A DNA stretch of 49,573 nucleotides from Bacteroidales bacterium (GTDB lineage Bacteria > Bacteroidota > Bacteroidia > Bacteroidales > UBA932): the NCBI GenBank assembly GCA_012839605.1, contig DUNA01000066.1, positions 1 to 49,573 of the forward strand, given 5' to 3'. Below, piece after piece: positions 7,882 through 16,123 of the stretch; within the stretch, counting starts at the first letter, position 1; each line of letters starts with the position of its first letter. The notes beneath the pieces were generated by a model. That model saw only the letters and a list, made by a program, of their open reading frames with translations. It made no database searches and was not told the DNA's origin. The translations under genes and the position numbers were made by a program.

Positions 7882-8639
7882 GAGGCGTTCTTCCAACGAA
7901 TAATATATGATTCTCCCCAACGGATGAGTCTTTCAAATAGAAAACTAAGCACAATGGCTATGAGTGTCCAAGCAATGAGGGCTTCCACATTCAGGTATGT
8001 TTGTGCCATTTGCATGCGCGTACCCATACCGTATACCGGTTGGCTGAGTACCTCTCCTATGATAATGGCGCGCCAGCCGATGCCCATGGCGCTCGATGCT
8101 CCGCTTGTTATAAAAGGCATTACAGCCGGGATGTACACACCGGTAAGAATTCGTTTTTTATCTACTTTATAAAAATGGGCCATTTCTATCAGGCCCGGAT
8201 CTATGCTTCGGATGCCGTCCGACACATTGGTGCACATAAAGGGGAACATGGTTAAAAACCCGATGAAAACAGGAACTGCCCCCGTCTGAAACCAAATCAG
8301 AGCCAATAGTATAAGCGAAATAACCGGCATGGAACGTATGGTAACGAGCAGCGGAGTAATCAAGGTGTTGAAGGTGGGGCTGATGCCGGCCAAAACACCT
8401 ATTGCAATACCAAGGATTCCGGATAGAACAAAGCCTATCAGTCCTCTTAATAGCGTACTGCCGACCACCATTAAAAAATCCCCTTCCATACATAATTTGA
8501 TGACGGCTGCAAGAGTTGCCTTTGGATCGGGAATAAGGTAAGGAGAATCAAAGATGACTGCCAACAGCTGCCAGATGCCCAAGAGTAGGACTATGGATAG
8601 CGCAGTTAAAGTTTCTTTTTTATTGATAAAACGTTTCAT
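7878..8639 (-). CDS. ABC transporter permease, SsuC/TauC type
   Basis: A 253-residue integral membrane protein with about six hydrophobic helices. It carries the binding-protein-dependent transport fold with the cytoplasmic EAA-like loop in the GLIEMAHFYKVDKKRILTGV region, followed by IPAVMPFITSGASSAMGIG as in SsuC/TauC/NrtB. It forms the pore with the ATPase downstream and takes substrate from the binding protein upstream. The start overlaps the binding-protein gene by 20 bp and the stop overlaps the ATPase start by 4 bp, so the three genes are one operon. Confidence 0.9.
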   Translation of the reverse strand: MKRFINKKETLTALSIVLLLGIWQLLAVIFDSPYLIPDPKATLAAVIKLCMEGDFLMVVGSTLLRGLIGFVLSGILGIAIGVLAGISPTFNTLITPLLVTIRSMPVISLILLALIWFQTGAVPVFIGFLTMFPFMCTNVSDGIRSIDPGLIEMAHFYKVDKKRILTGVYIPAVMPFITSGASSAMGIGWRAIIIGEVLSQPVYGMGTRMQMAQTYLNVEALIAWTLIAIVLSFLFERLIRWGESYIIRWKNAS

Positions 8640-9597
8640 CCGGCAGTTGCCCTCCTATGATTTCCGGGTCCAAGGTATAAAATACTTGTAAATAATCGTG
8701 TATTGCCGTTTTGATATCAGCGGCTCTTACAAAATGCAGTCCCGAACCGGATATGGCGCGGACGGCTACTTCCCGGTTCTCTAAGATGTGGTGTTTTACC
8801 ATAAGCACAGCTGCGCTGTCTTGGTTGTCGTTCACCCACCGGGTAGAGGCCTCACAGGCTGCTAAAACGGCTTCTATTTTGTCGCGGTGTTTTTTATAAG
8901 ATGTGGCATGGACTAAAAAGGCGGTTTGAGGCATGGGGGCTTGCAGAGCAAGAGTCCACTCTCTGTTTAGATCCAGCAAGAGCGATACATTGGGGTTTTT
9001 TTGAACTACCTGACTGGCTTGCGGCTCTGACAATACGCCCAGCGGGGCTTTTCCCACGGCCATGGCTCCCGCCAGGTCCATGTGGGTAGGGAAGCGGTAG
9101 TCCAGAGTAAGGTCTTTTTCCGGATCTATATCGTGCTTTAAGAGCAGATAACGGAACAAGACATCGGGCGTCATCCCTCGGGCCATTACGTATACGGTTT
9201 TTCCTTTTAGGTCTTCCAGGCCGGTAATGGACGTGTCTTGTCCGTAAACGTACAACGCGCCCCAAACGGGAACAGCTGCCAGTTTATAATCCAGGCCTCT
9301 GTTGTATACGTTGGCTGCCAAGGTCATAGGCAGCAGCACCATATCGGCTCGGCCCTCCAACATCAATTTTCTTGCTTGAAGCGGTTCGTTCACCATCACC
9401 ACCCGAACGTCGGCATGTTGTATGCGAGACAGGCTGTCGGTAACGCGTACCATACCCATGGCAGAGGGGCCGCGAAGGGTAACGAGGGTGAGTACCCCGT
9501 TGTCCGTTTTCCCTGTACCGGTGCCGCACGAGGTACATCTTGTTGCTCCAAAAAGAGTGAAAAGCAGGGCCGGGATCATTAGGAAAAAGATTCGCAT
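8620..9597 (-). CDS. ABC transporter substrate-binding protein, NMT1/SsuA-like
   Basis: A 325-residue exported protein (signal MRIFFLMIPALLFTLFGATRC, possibly a lipoprotein at that Cys). The fold resembles NMT1/SsuA proteins: a first lobe with the VTLRGPSAMGMVRVTD and GRADMVLLPMTLAANVYNRG regions, and GLEDLKGKTVYVMARGMTPD at the hinge. This superfamily binds sulfonates, nitrate, thiamine precursors or related small anions; the ligand is not decided by sequence. I place the start at 9597 because the -7 element TATGTTTG lies at 9609-9616; the frame is open to 9633. Confidence 0.85.
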   Translation of the reverse strand: MRIFFLMIPALLFTLFGATRCTSCGTGTGKTDNGVLTLVTLRGPSAMGMVRVTDSLSRIQHADVRVVMVNEPLQARKLMLEGRADMVLLPMTLAANVYNRGLDYKLAAVPVWGALYVYGQDTSITGLEDLKGKTVYVMARGMTPDVLFRYLLLKHDIDPEKDLTLDYRFPTHMDLAGAMAVGKAPLGVLSEPQASQVVQKNPNVSLLLDLNREWTLALQAPMPQTAFLVHATSYKKHRDKIEAVLAACEASTRWVNDNQDSAAVLMVKHHILENREVAVRAISGSGLHFVRAADIKTAIHDYLQVFYTLDPEIIGGQLPDETFYQ

Positions 9598-9608
9598 GTT
9601 ACGAATGG

Positions 9609-9616
9609 CAAACATA
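9609..9616 (-). promoter_or_regulatory. -7 element of the ABC importer operon
   Basis: TATGTTTG on the minus strand, 11 bases before the ATG at 9597. It excludes the two upstream in-frame ATGs as starts if it is the only promoter. Confidence 0.5.
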
Positions 9617-9671
9617 GATGTAGAATTTTCCACAAAAATAGAACATTTTTAGGCAGATGGAAAAAATGTCG

Positions 9672-9679
9672 TATATTTG
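9672..9679 (+). promoter_or_regulatory. -7 element of the TM1266-like/TonB receptor operon
   Basis: TATATTTG on the plus strand, about 50 bases before the ATG at 9733. It is divergent from the ABC importer promoter at 9609-9616, with roughly 55 bp between the two elements, so both operons could be controlled from one site. Confidence 0.55.
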
Positions 9680-9720
9680 CGGCTCTATTAAGAAATCTAT
9701 TTATTAACAAAATCTAATCC

Positions 9721-9732
9721 GGAGGTATTCTG
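9721..9732 (+). promoter_or_regulatory. Unusually strong Shine-Dalgarno sequence
   Basis: GGAGG at 9721-9725 ends seven bases before the ATG at 9733. Near-perfect Shine-Dalgarno sites are uncommon in Bacteroidota and are absent from most genes in this window, so this start is both well defined and atypical. Confidence 0.7.
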
Positions 9733-9978
9733 ATGGAAAAGAGAGTAGGAACAGTAATCATTCAAATCAACAGCAATGAAGATGTCGGTCAGCTGAACGA
9801 CATCCTTTCCAATCATTCGGAAATCATCCTGGGAAGACAAGGTCTTCCGCGCAGCAATGGCAAAAATCTTATTTCCCTTATTCTTGAAGGTACTACAGAT
9901 CGGATAGGTTCCTTGACAGGCCAATTGGGTCGTCTGCAAGGAATACTCGTAAAGTCAGTACTATTGAAGAATAAATAA
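9733..9978 (+). CDS. Small ACT-like protein, TM1266-family putative regulator
   Basis: 81 residues, with an alternating beta-alpha-beta pattern (RVGTVIIQINSNEDVGQLND, then NLISLILEGTTDRIGSLTGQ, then QGILVKSVLLKN) as in the ACT/NikR-C-like TM1266 family, often annotated as a putative regulator of the iron-only hydrogenase system. No hydrogenase or HydEFG gene is in the window. It lies one base before the TonB-dependent receptor, so the two are co-transcribed and a ligand-sensing role for that uptake system is possible (inference). It has no DNA-binding domain of its own. Confidence 0.7.
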   Translation: MEKRVGTVIIQINSNEDVGQLNDILSNHSEIILGRQGLPRSNGKNLISLILEGTTDRIGSLTGQLGRLQGILVKSVLLKNK

Positions 9979-9979
9979 A

Positions 9980-12169
9980 ATGAAGAAAAAATCCATTGTT
10001 TTTGCAGCAGCCTGCATTTTGGCTGCGTTAACGCTTCACGCTCAAGAAGTAGAAAAGAAAGATACCATCCCCGTTACTCTGGGAGAGATTGTGGTAACAA
10101 GCCTGAAAATGGACCGCCAGGTCCGGAACGTGCCGGCTTCTCTGGTAGTGGTAGATTCGGCTTTGTACCAAAGGCAATCCGCCTTTACCTTGTCCAACGT
10201 GTTGGAACAGGAACCGGGAGTGACGCGTGGCGGAGACGGCGTTTGGGCCACCAACATCAACGTACGTGGTTTTAATGAGGACCGCTTGGTTATCCTCATT
10301 GACGGGAACAGGGTAGAGACGGCCACAGACCTGACGGCTTCTTTGAGTATGGTAGATGTGAACGATGTGGAGCGCGTAGAGGTAATCAAGGGCGCCCAAT
10401 CGTCTTTGTACGGCACGGGAGCCATGGGAGGCATTGTGAACATCATTACAAAACAAGGCCGATTTGGTGAAAAACCGTACGTATCCGGTAACGTTACTTC
10501 CGGTTTTGCCTCTGTAAACCGAATGTTTTCCAATTCTGCGAACGTGAGCGCCGGTTCCAAAAAATGGTTTCTCCATCTGGGAGGAACGTATGCCAAGGCA
10601 GACGATTTGCGCACACCGGACGGTATTTTGGAAAACAGCCGCTTTTCCACGAGCAACATCTCGGCAAAACTGGGGGTAAAGCCTTTTGCCAACCACGAAT
10701 TGAGAATGCAGTACCAACGCAATTGGTCTAAAGATGTAGGTGTCCCGGGTGGCGATGCGTTTCCCGGTCCGGCTAAAGCAACGTATACGGATATAGGACG
10801 TCACCTGTTTTCCGCCAACTACAAAATTTCCAATATTACGAGCAAATGGACATCGGTGGAATTGAAATATTTCACCCAATACATTGTGCGTGACGTGGCC
10901 ATGGAACCCAATCAGGTGACAGAGGCAACCATGCCCAACGGCAACATTCAACGTACGTCTCCGCAAGTGTTTTTTCCGCTTGGATTGCATTTGACAAACG
11001 GCGTACAACTGCAAGGTACGTGGGATTTGTCCCACAGGAATGTGTTGATTGCCGGAGCCGATGTATGGGGACGGAAGCTTCATACGGAACGCACCAAGCA
11101 CATCCGCGTAGATATCCTGAACCCGATGGGAGACATTGTGAGAACGAATATTGTGGAACGCGGTGAAACCCCCATTCCCGATTCGCGTTTTAATAGCGCC
11201 GGAATATTTTTTCAAAACGAAACGCGTTTTCTGGATGACAAGTTGACCATGATTGTAGGCGGACGTTTTGACGGCATCTTGATTAAAAACGAACAAGGTG
11301 TTGATGTAGATTACATCATCATGAACGGCGATAGGAACGACAACCCTCCGGGACAGCGCGTGACGTTTGAAAAAGGAGAAGAATACAATTTGTCTTGGAG
11401 TGCTAACTTTGGTTTGCTTTATAAGGTAATGCCCGATGTAGATTTGACATTGAACGCAGGGCGTGCTTTTCGTGCTCCGTCATTGGAAGAACGTTTTAAA
11501 TACATAGACTTGGGGAACTTCGTACGTCTGGGAGATCCGGCACTGAAACCGGAAAAATCCCACTCCATAGACCTGGGGCTGCGTATTTGGAAATCAAAAT
11601 TCAATCTGCAAGCCGGTGCTTTTGTGAACCGCCTGACCGATATGATTATAGAAAGACCGGGCGAATTCATATTCCGCTTGACAAACGAATCGGCCCCAGA
11701 TACGTTGCCCGCCCTGGTGAATGACAACGTTCGTAAAGCGTTGTTGTACGGTTTTGACATCAAATTTGCCTACAACTTCAGTCGGGATTTTGTGTTCTTT
11801 GGTTCCGGAGCGTATGTGCGCGGTCATGCTTTGGAAACAGAAGCCGACTTGCCGTTGATTCCTCCGCTCAATGGACGTGCCGGATTGCGCTATACGTGGC
11901 CCGGAGTAGGTGCTGCAGAAGTATCTATCATGGGTGCCGCCAAGCAAGATAAGATTGCCGAGGGGGAAAAAGAAACACCCGGTTACTACAGGTTGGATCT
12001 AGCTTTGCACACCAAAGCGTTTGACTTGGGCTTTATGCGTCTGCAGGGTTTTGCCGGTGTTGACAACATCACCAACACGCGCTACACAAACCACCTGTCC
12101 ACCAACCGCGGCGACATAAGCGTGGAGCCCGGTCGCAATTTCTTTGTTCGGTTGCGGTTGATGTTTTAG
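9980..12169 (+). CDS. TonB-dependent outer-membrane receptor (BtuB/CirA-like)
   Basis: 729 residues. Signal peptide MKKKSIVFAAACILAALTLHAQ, a TonB-box-like stretch (GEIVVTSLKMD), a complete plug domain (VPASLVVVDSALYQ to QSSLYGTGAMGGIVNIITKQG), then a 22-strand barrel ending in FFVRLRLMF with the terminal aromatic typical of barrels. It lacks the SusC N-terminal carboxypeptidase-like domain, so it belongs to the siderophore/cobalamin/metal type. The start follows the TM1266-like gene by one base. The divergent ABC importer may supply the inner-membrane step of the same uptake route, which would suit a small ligand or metal chelate; the ligand is not known. Confidence 0.9.
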   Translation: MKKKSIVFAAACILAALTLHAQEVEKKDTIPVTLGEIVVTSLKMDRQVRNVPASLVVVDSALYQRQSAFTLSNVLEQEPGVTRGGDGVWATNINVRGFNEDRLVILIDGNRVETATDLTASLSMVDVNDVERVEVIKGAQSSLYGTGAMGGIVNIITKQGRFGEKPYVSGNVTSGFASVNRMFSNSANVSAGSKKWFLHLGGTYAKADDLRTPDGILENSRFSTSNISAKLGVKPFANHELRMQYQRNWSKDVGVPGGDAFPGPAKATYTDIGRHLFSANYKISNITSKWTSVELKYFTQYIVRDVAMEPNQVTEATMPNGNIQRTSPQVFFPLGLHLTNGVQLQGTWDLSHRNVLIAGADVWGRKLHTERTKHIRVDILNPMGDIVRTNIVERGETPIPDSRFNSAGIFFQNETRFLDDKLTMIVGGRFDGILIKNEQGVDVDYIIMNGDRNDNPPGQRVTFEKGEEYNLSWSANFGLLYKVMPDVDLTLNAGRAFRAPSLEERFKYIDLGNFVRLGDPALKPEKSHSIDLGLRIWKSKFNLQAGAFVNRLTDMIIERPGEFIFRLTNESAPDTLPALVNDNVRKALLYGFDIKFAYNFSRDFVFFGSGAYVRGHALETEADLPLIPPLNGRAGLRYTWPGVGAAEVSIMGAAKQDKIAEGEKETPGYYRLDLALHTKAFDLGFMRLQGFAGVDNITNTRYTNHLSTNRGDISVEPGRNFFVRLRLMF

Positions 12170-12185
12170 GCTGTGGTAAGAACTC

Positions 12186-13547
12186 TTAATTAATGAAGAA
12201 GTAGCCTATAATTATTACCGAAAGCGATACAACCAACATAGGAACGAGGTTCCTTTTTATAAGAAGCATAGGGGAAACTCCGGCTAATTTTGTTACGGTA
12301 AGTACAATAATGGCAATAGGAGAAGCTATGCGGGCAATACCTGTAATAAGTTGCATAGAGACTGTCAATGCAAGAGTTGAGACTCCAATGGTTTCTGCCA
12401 GCTCGGGCATTAAGGGTAGTATAGAAGAGAACAAGGAAACTCCGCTTCCAACTAAGAGAACGGAGAAAAAAACCACTACACCCAGTGTGAACATAAGTAT
12501 AAAATCGCCAACAGGTAAAATGGTTAATATATAAATAATGAAATCAATAAATCCCATCCTTATAAGGCCTTGCGAAAACACATCGGCACATATCATAAGA
12601 ACTACAACAGACATACAAATCTTACCAAATCCTTCCCAAAAACAGTCCATGGACTTCAATGCTTGCACAACTGATTTCTTTACTATAGAATCCACTATCC
12701 CAACAATAAAGAAGGATATAATTATGGATATAGAAAGGCTGGATGTAATACGCATCTGATAGGGAGATATAAGTAATATTAAGATGGGTAAGAGTGGAAA
12801 CAATGCATAAAAAAGATGGGGAACCTTTTCCCAGTCTTCAATTTTTATCATATAGGGCTTAATGGATTGATTTTGAGATTCTTTTTTGTCAAAATGCTTG
12901 TTGGACAGATAGATAAACAGCATAGAGATAAAAACAAGAGGAATCATTACGGGAAGCTGAACAGAGAAGTATTGCGATATGTTTATTTGTAAAGCTTCTG
13001 CTGCTATATTGCTGTTCCAGGAAGCAATGCCCACGTCAAAAATTGTACAGGCAGAGATTACTGAAAGAGCAAATCCTCTGCTCACACCCAATCCCAATAA
13101 AACGGGATAGATGGTTGCCATAAAAAAAAGCCCCATTGCCGTTGCAGAAGGAAGCGCCATGTATATGATCGTTCCTATTGGAATGACAATAATTGAAAAG
13201 AGATATGCATTTTTTTTAAAGACAGAGACTGGACGCATCATTAGGTAAATAATTGCGTCACTCGCTTTGATCTTCTTCATATATTCGATATAACCTCCAA
13301 AGAGCATAATCAGCAAACCGGCTTCTAAGAACCTGTTTGTGAAAGCCTCATATATATAATCATAGAACGCTTTTAAAAAATTACCACCACAACTTAGTTG
13401 GTATTCGTTAACATTAAATAGGTAGGCAAGTGTAAACATGATTATACCCATACCTAAAAGAGTAATGGCGGGAGCAGAGTTTTTCCACAAAAGGTATCCC
13501 GTCAGTACTGCAAGATGTATTGCTATAATACCACTAATCAGTAACAT
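12186..13547 (-). CDS. C4-dicarboxylate carrier, DcuC family
   Basis: 453 residues, very hydrophobic, with about 11-12 membrane spans. The layout is that of DcuC carriers: LIMLFGGYIEYMKKIKASDAI early, ALPSATAMGLFFMATIYPVL in the first half, and LVGSGVSLFSSILPLMPELA and LITGIARIASPIAIIV in the second. DcuC proteins export succinate and exchange fumarate, malate or aspartate during anaerobic growth. It is divergent from the membrane-tethered regulator (59-bp gap with an inverted repeat) and starts the AT-rich accessory locus. Only 16 bp separate its stop from that of the TonB receptor. Confidence 0.82.
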   Translation of the reverse strand: MLLISGIIAIHLAVLTGYLLWKNSAPAITLLGMGIIMFTLAYLFNVNEYQLSCGGNFLKAFYDYIYEAFTNRFLEAGLLIMLFGGYIEYMKKIKASDAIIYLMMRPVSVFKKNAYLFSIIVIPIGTIIYMALPSATAMGLFFMATIYPVLLGLGVSRGFALSVISACTIFDVGIASWNSNIAAEALQINISQYFSVQLPVMIPLVFISMLFIYLSNKHFDKKESQNQSIKPYMIKIEDWEKVPHLFYALFPLLPILILLISPYQMRITSSLSISIIISFFIVGIVDSIVKKSVVQALKSMDCFWEGFGKICMSVVVLMICADVFSQGLIRMGFIDFIIYILTILPVGDFILMFTLGVVVFFSVLLVGSGVSLFSSILPLMPELAETIGVSTLALTVSMQLITGIARIASPIAIIVLTVTKLAGVSPMLLIKRNLVPMLVVSLSVIIIGYFFIN

Positions 13548-13558
13548 ATTCTATGTTT

Positions 13559-13575
13559 TTATGTTTTTTACATAA
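13559..13575. promoter_or_regulatory. Inverted repeat between dcuC and the regulator gene
   Basis: TTATGT and ACATAA, separated by five T residues, in the 59-bp gap between divergent genes. It could be an operator for the SARP-like regulator. The region is AT-rich, so chance is not excluded. Confidence 0.35.
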
Positions 13576-13606
13576 TAATATTTAAATTTATGTTTAATTT
13601 AAAAAG

Positions 13607-14956
13607 ATGCCAAAAAAAAGTCTCTTAGTTCTTCTTGCACTCGTATTTTGTAATACAACATTTGCTTTTGATCAGCAACTGCAGAAAAGTGGCATAAAGC
13701 TTCATTTTACACCTAATATAGAGATAAAGGTTACCACACACATCAATCCGCATGTTCAAAATTATTCTTTTCCTCTCATTGCATTTGAAATACACAATTA
13801 CATTAAACTGGCATTTCTAGTAGAATCCAACGATTCAACATTTAGATACACACTCATTTCCTCTGAATTCATGAAGTCTATTGAGACAAGAAAAAGAGGT
13901 CCGGTTCATAACGATTCTATAGAGTTCCTTCTCTCTGTTCAGAAAGATAAAATTTCCATCTCGTCACAAGAAGAAACGGTTACTTTCCACGACATCAAAA
14001 TGGTTCAAGACATCTCGTATAACGTATGTCTTCCTCTAGAGAACGAACTTATTACTGCAGTCAATGTCTCTGTAGGAAATGCCCAAAAATCAAACATAAC
14101 TTTAAAGGTTATTTATGGAATTATAGCTCTATTTGTCATTGATTTTTTCATATATTTTTATTTTAGACTGAAAGGTAAGAGGCGAGAACAAAGCCTCTTG
14201 GAGGAAGATCAACCCTTGGAAGATGCGGACAGTCAGCATGCACTCACAAAAGCTTCTATCAAACTGTTCGGAGAATTTAGAGTTTATGACAAACACGGAA
14301 CCGATATTACCAAGAAATTCTCTCCTATGCTTAGGGAATTGTTCTGTCTGTTATTGTGTCATTATCAGGAAGGTGGTATTTCTATAAGAGTACTTAATAA
14401 CATTTTATGGTATGATAAAGACAAGCACAGTGCCAGAAACAATCGCTCCGTCTATTTGGCCCGATTGAAAAAGATTTTAGAGAATGTAGGAGATTATTCT
14501 ATTGCTAAGAACGGTGATTTCCTTTCTTTAGAGTCGGACGAAATCAATATTGACTATTACGATTTTATCAATATAGTTGCTTCTGACGATAAGTCATTAG
14601 CCAACGTAGAATCTTTACTTGACATTATCAAAAACGGAAGCTTTCTTCAGACATGTGAATATACGTGGCTTGATAATACCAAATCTAATGTCTCCGATGC
14701 AGTTGTCAGTTATCTTGAAAACTTCTTGCTTACATTTAATATAAAGGACAATCCGGAACTTGTAATAAATGCTTGCAACGCTATTTTCTTGTTTGATTCT
14801 TTGGATGAAGTTGCCTTAAGGTATAAATGCAGAGCTTATAAAGAGATGGGTAATCATACGTTAGCCAAACAGTTGTATGCCAACTTCACAAAAGAATACT
14901 CTGAACTATATCATGAAGATTTCAACAAGTCGTTTATAGAAATAATGACAGACTGA
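13607..14956 (+). CDS. Membrane-tethered one-component regulator with SARP-like DNA-binding and TPR domains
   Basis: 449 residues. Signal peptide at 1-20 (MPKKSLLVLLALVFCNTTFA); periplasmic beta-rich region at about 21-160, resembling a concanavalin-like or lectin-type sensor; one membrane helix at about 166-186 followed by RLKGKRR; a winged-helix at about 216-312 (ASIKLFGEFRVYDKHGTDIT, then SPMLRELFCLLL, NNRSVYLARLKKIL), the SARP/OmpR-like pattern; and a helical TPR/BTAD-like tail. Such proteins sense a periplasmic ligand and bind DNA from the membrane. No receiver or kinase domain is present. It is divergent from dcuC and convergent with the SusCD operon, so it is the likely local regulator. 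The exact sensor fold is not recognised. Confidence 0.75.
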   Translation: MPKKSLLVLLALVFCNTTFAFDQQLQKSGIKLHFTPNIEIKVTTHINPHVQNYSFPLIAFEIHNYIKLAFLVESNDSTFRYTLISSEFMKSIETRKRGPVHNDSIEFLLSVQKDKISISSQEETVTFHDIKMVQDISYNVCLPLENELITAVNVSVGNAQKSNITLKVIYGIIALFVIDFFIYFYFRLKGKRREQSLLEEDQPLEDADSQHALTKASIKLFGEFRVYDKHGTDITKKFSPMLRELFCLLLCHYQEGGISIRVLNNILWYDKDKHSARNNRSVYLARLKKILENVGDYSIAKNGDFLSLESDEINIDYYDFINIVASDDKSLANVESLLDIIKNGSFLQTCEYTWLDNTKSNVSDAVVSYLENFLLTFNIKDNPELVINACNAIFLFDSLDEVALRYKCRAYKEMGNHTLAKQLYANFTKEYSELYHEDFNKSFIEIMTD

Positions 14957-14971
14957 ATCAGCCTGTCATTA
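14945..14971 (+). terminator. Hairpin at the end of the regulator gene
   Basis: AATGACAG pairs with CTGTCATT, and the inner CTGA/TCAG extends the stem with one mismatch. The regulator stop codon lies inside it. No T run follows on the plus strand, so it may protect the 3' end or act with Rho rather than terminate alone. On the minus strand it lies past the serine hydrolase stop. Confidence 0.45.
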
Positions 14972-14999
14972 CTGCTATAAAAAACCTAAACTAAAAAAA

Positions 15000-15056
15000 A
15001 TGAAAGACTTACTGTTTACATCCAGCAATCTTTTTTATCAACGCATAATACGTTGA
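15000..15056 (+). other. 18-codon frame resembling the dedA leader, antisense to the serine hydrolase 3' end
   Basis: After AACCTAAACTAAAAAAA an ATGAAAGAC opens a frame of exactly 18 codons, as at 5903-5959. Both are preceded by a hairpin with GACAG/CTGTC arms. It overlaps the end of the gene at 15009-16115 on the other strand. I list it only because of this resemblance; coding is not shown. Confidence 0.2.
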
Positions 15057-16115
15057 TTTCTCCATATTTGCATTCACATCCTTGTGTGCAATTACCATAT
15101 CTAAATGCGGTAGAACTGTAATATATTGACCTCCTAAGCCTGTAGCTGTATAGCCGTCTTTGTATACATTTGGATCATATCCGGTGTACTCTTTGTTAAA
15201 AATCCACCACAAATATCCGTAATCAAACTCACGAGTATGACGTGAGGAGGGATTCATTTCTGTGCGTGGAGTAACAACAGAGGTTGTGGCCTTTACCCAG
15301 TCTTTGCTAATAATTTGCTTTCCGTTCCATTCTCCTTCTCTCAACATAAGATATCCGACTCTGGCCATATCTCTTGTTGAAATCCAAAAATGGTATGCGG
15401 GGTATTTTGAGAGAGTTAGGTCTCCTGTTTTCTTTTGATTTGCAAGTTTGTAATCCTGCATGCCAATAAGAGAAGCAATGTCTTGATAGAAGGCGGAATA
15501 GATATCCATTCCCACCAATTGCTCAAAAACGCCGCCGGCACAATTAAAATCCCAATTGTTGTATAAAAAATAGGTACCGGGCTCTACACTTCCCCTTTTA
15601 GGAGCATGTTTGGAATCATCTCCTGTATTAGAGGCCGGATGAAAGACACCCGAACGTGCTGTAATTAAATGACGTACTTTGGCCTTCTTTTCTATATCCA
15701 AGAGTCCGTCAATATCATCAATATTCAGATCTTTTAGAGTGGCATCCAAATTGATGGTGCCGTCTTCCACATACTTTCCATAAAGCATTGACAGTAAGCT
15801 TTTTCTACAAGAAGCAATCCTTGCATTATGAGAGAGGTCTCCCATAGAGAAAATAACTTTTCCTTCCACTACTACTATGAGATGAGTAGTAGAATACTTT
15901 TTTTCTATCTCTGCTTTTAGAGCTGCAAATTTCTCTGAACTATACCCTTGTGTCTCCGGTGATGTTGTTTCCCAGTCTTTACCCGGGAAATACCGGGAGC
16001 TTTCATGGTTATTGGGTCCATCGGAACCGTTTGATTCCGATGGACAGCAGCACGTAACAGTTGTACATATTAGTAAGATACCAATTAGTATATTCTTAAT
16101 GTATGTGTACTTCAT
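15009..16115 (-). CDS. Serine hydrolase lipoprotein, beta-lactamase class C/S12 family
   Basis: 368 residues with a lipoprotein signal (Cys at 22-24). Active-site elements of the S12/beta-lactamase-C fold are visible: S102-C-R-K105 in ASCRKSLLS, Y185-N-N187 in FLYNNWDFN, and a glycine-rich third motif near GLGGQYITVLP. The family includes D,D-carboxypeptidases, D-aminopeptidases, esterases and amidases, so the reaction is open. As the last gene of the SusCD run it probably acts on the imported substrate in the periplasm or at the surface. It is eight bases behind the lipoprotein gene. Confidence 0.82.
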   Translation of the reverse strand: MKYTYIKNILIGILLICTTVTCCCPSESNGSDGPNNHESSRYFPGKDWETTSPETQGYSSEKFAALKAEIEKKYSTTHLIVVVEGKVIFSMGDLSHNARIASCRKSLLSMLYGKYVEDGTINLDATLKDLNIDDIDGLLDIEKKAKVRHLITARSGVFHPASNTGDDSKHAPKRGSVEPGTYFLYNNWDFNCAGGVFEQLVGMDIYSAFYQDIASLIGMQDYKLANQKKTGDLTLSKYPAYHFWISTRDMARVGYLMLREGEWNGKQIISKDWVKATTSVVTPRTEMNPSSRHTREFDYGYLWWIFNKEYTGYDPNVYKDGYTATGLGGQYITVLPHLDMVIAHKDVNANMEKSTYYALIKKIAGCKQ

Positions 16116-16123
16116 ATGATGAT

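Noticed and set aside
10028-11296. Long open frame (422 codons) on the minus strand inside the TonB receptor gene
   Set aside because: Its translation has no recognisable domain and is rich in His, Arg and Cys as expected for a shadow frame. The plus-strand receptor is beyond doubt, and no promoter precedes the minus frame.
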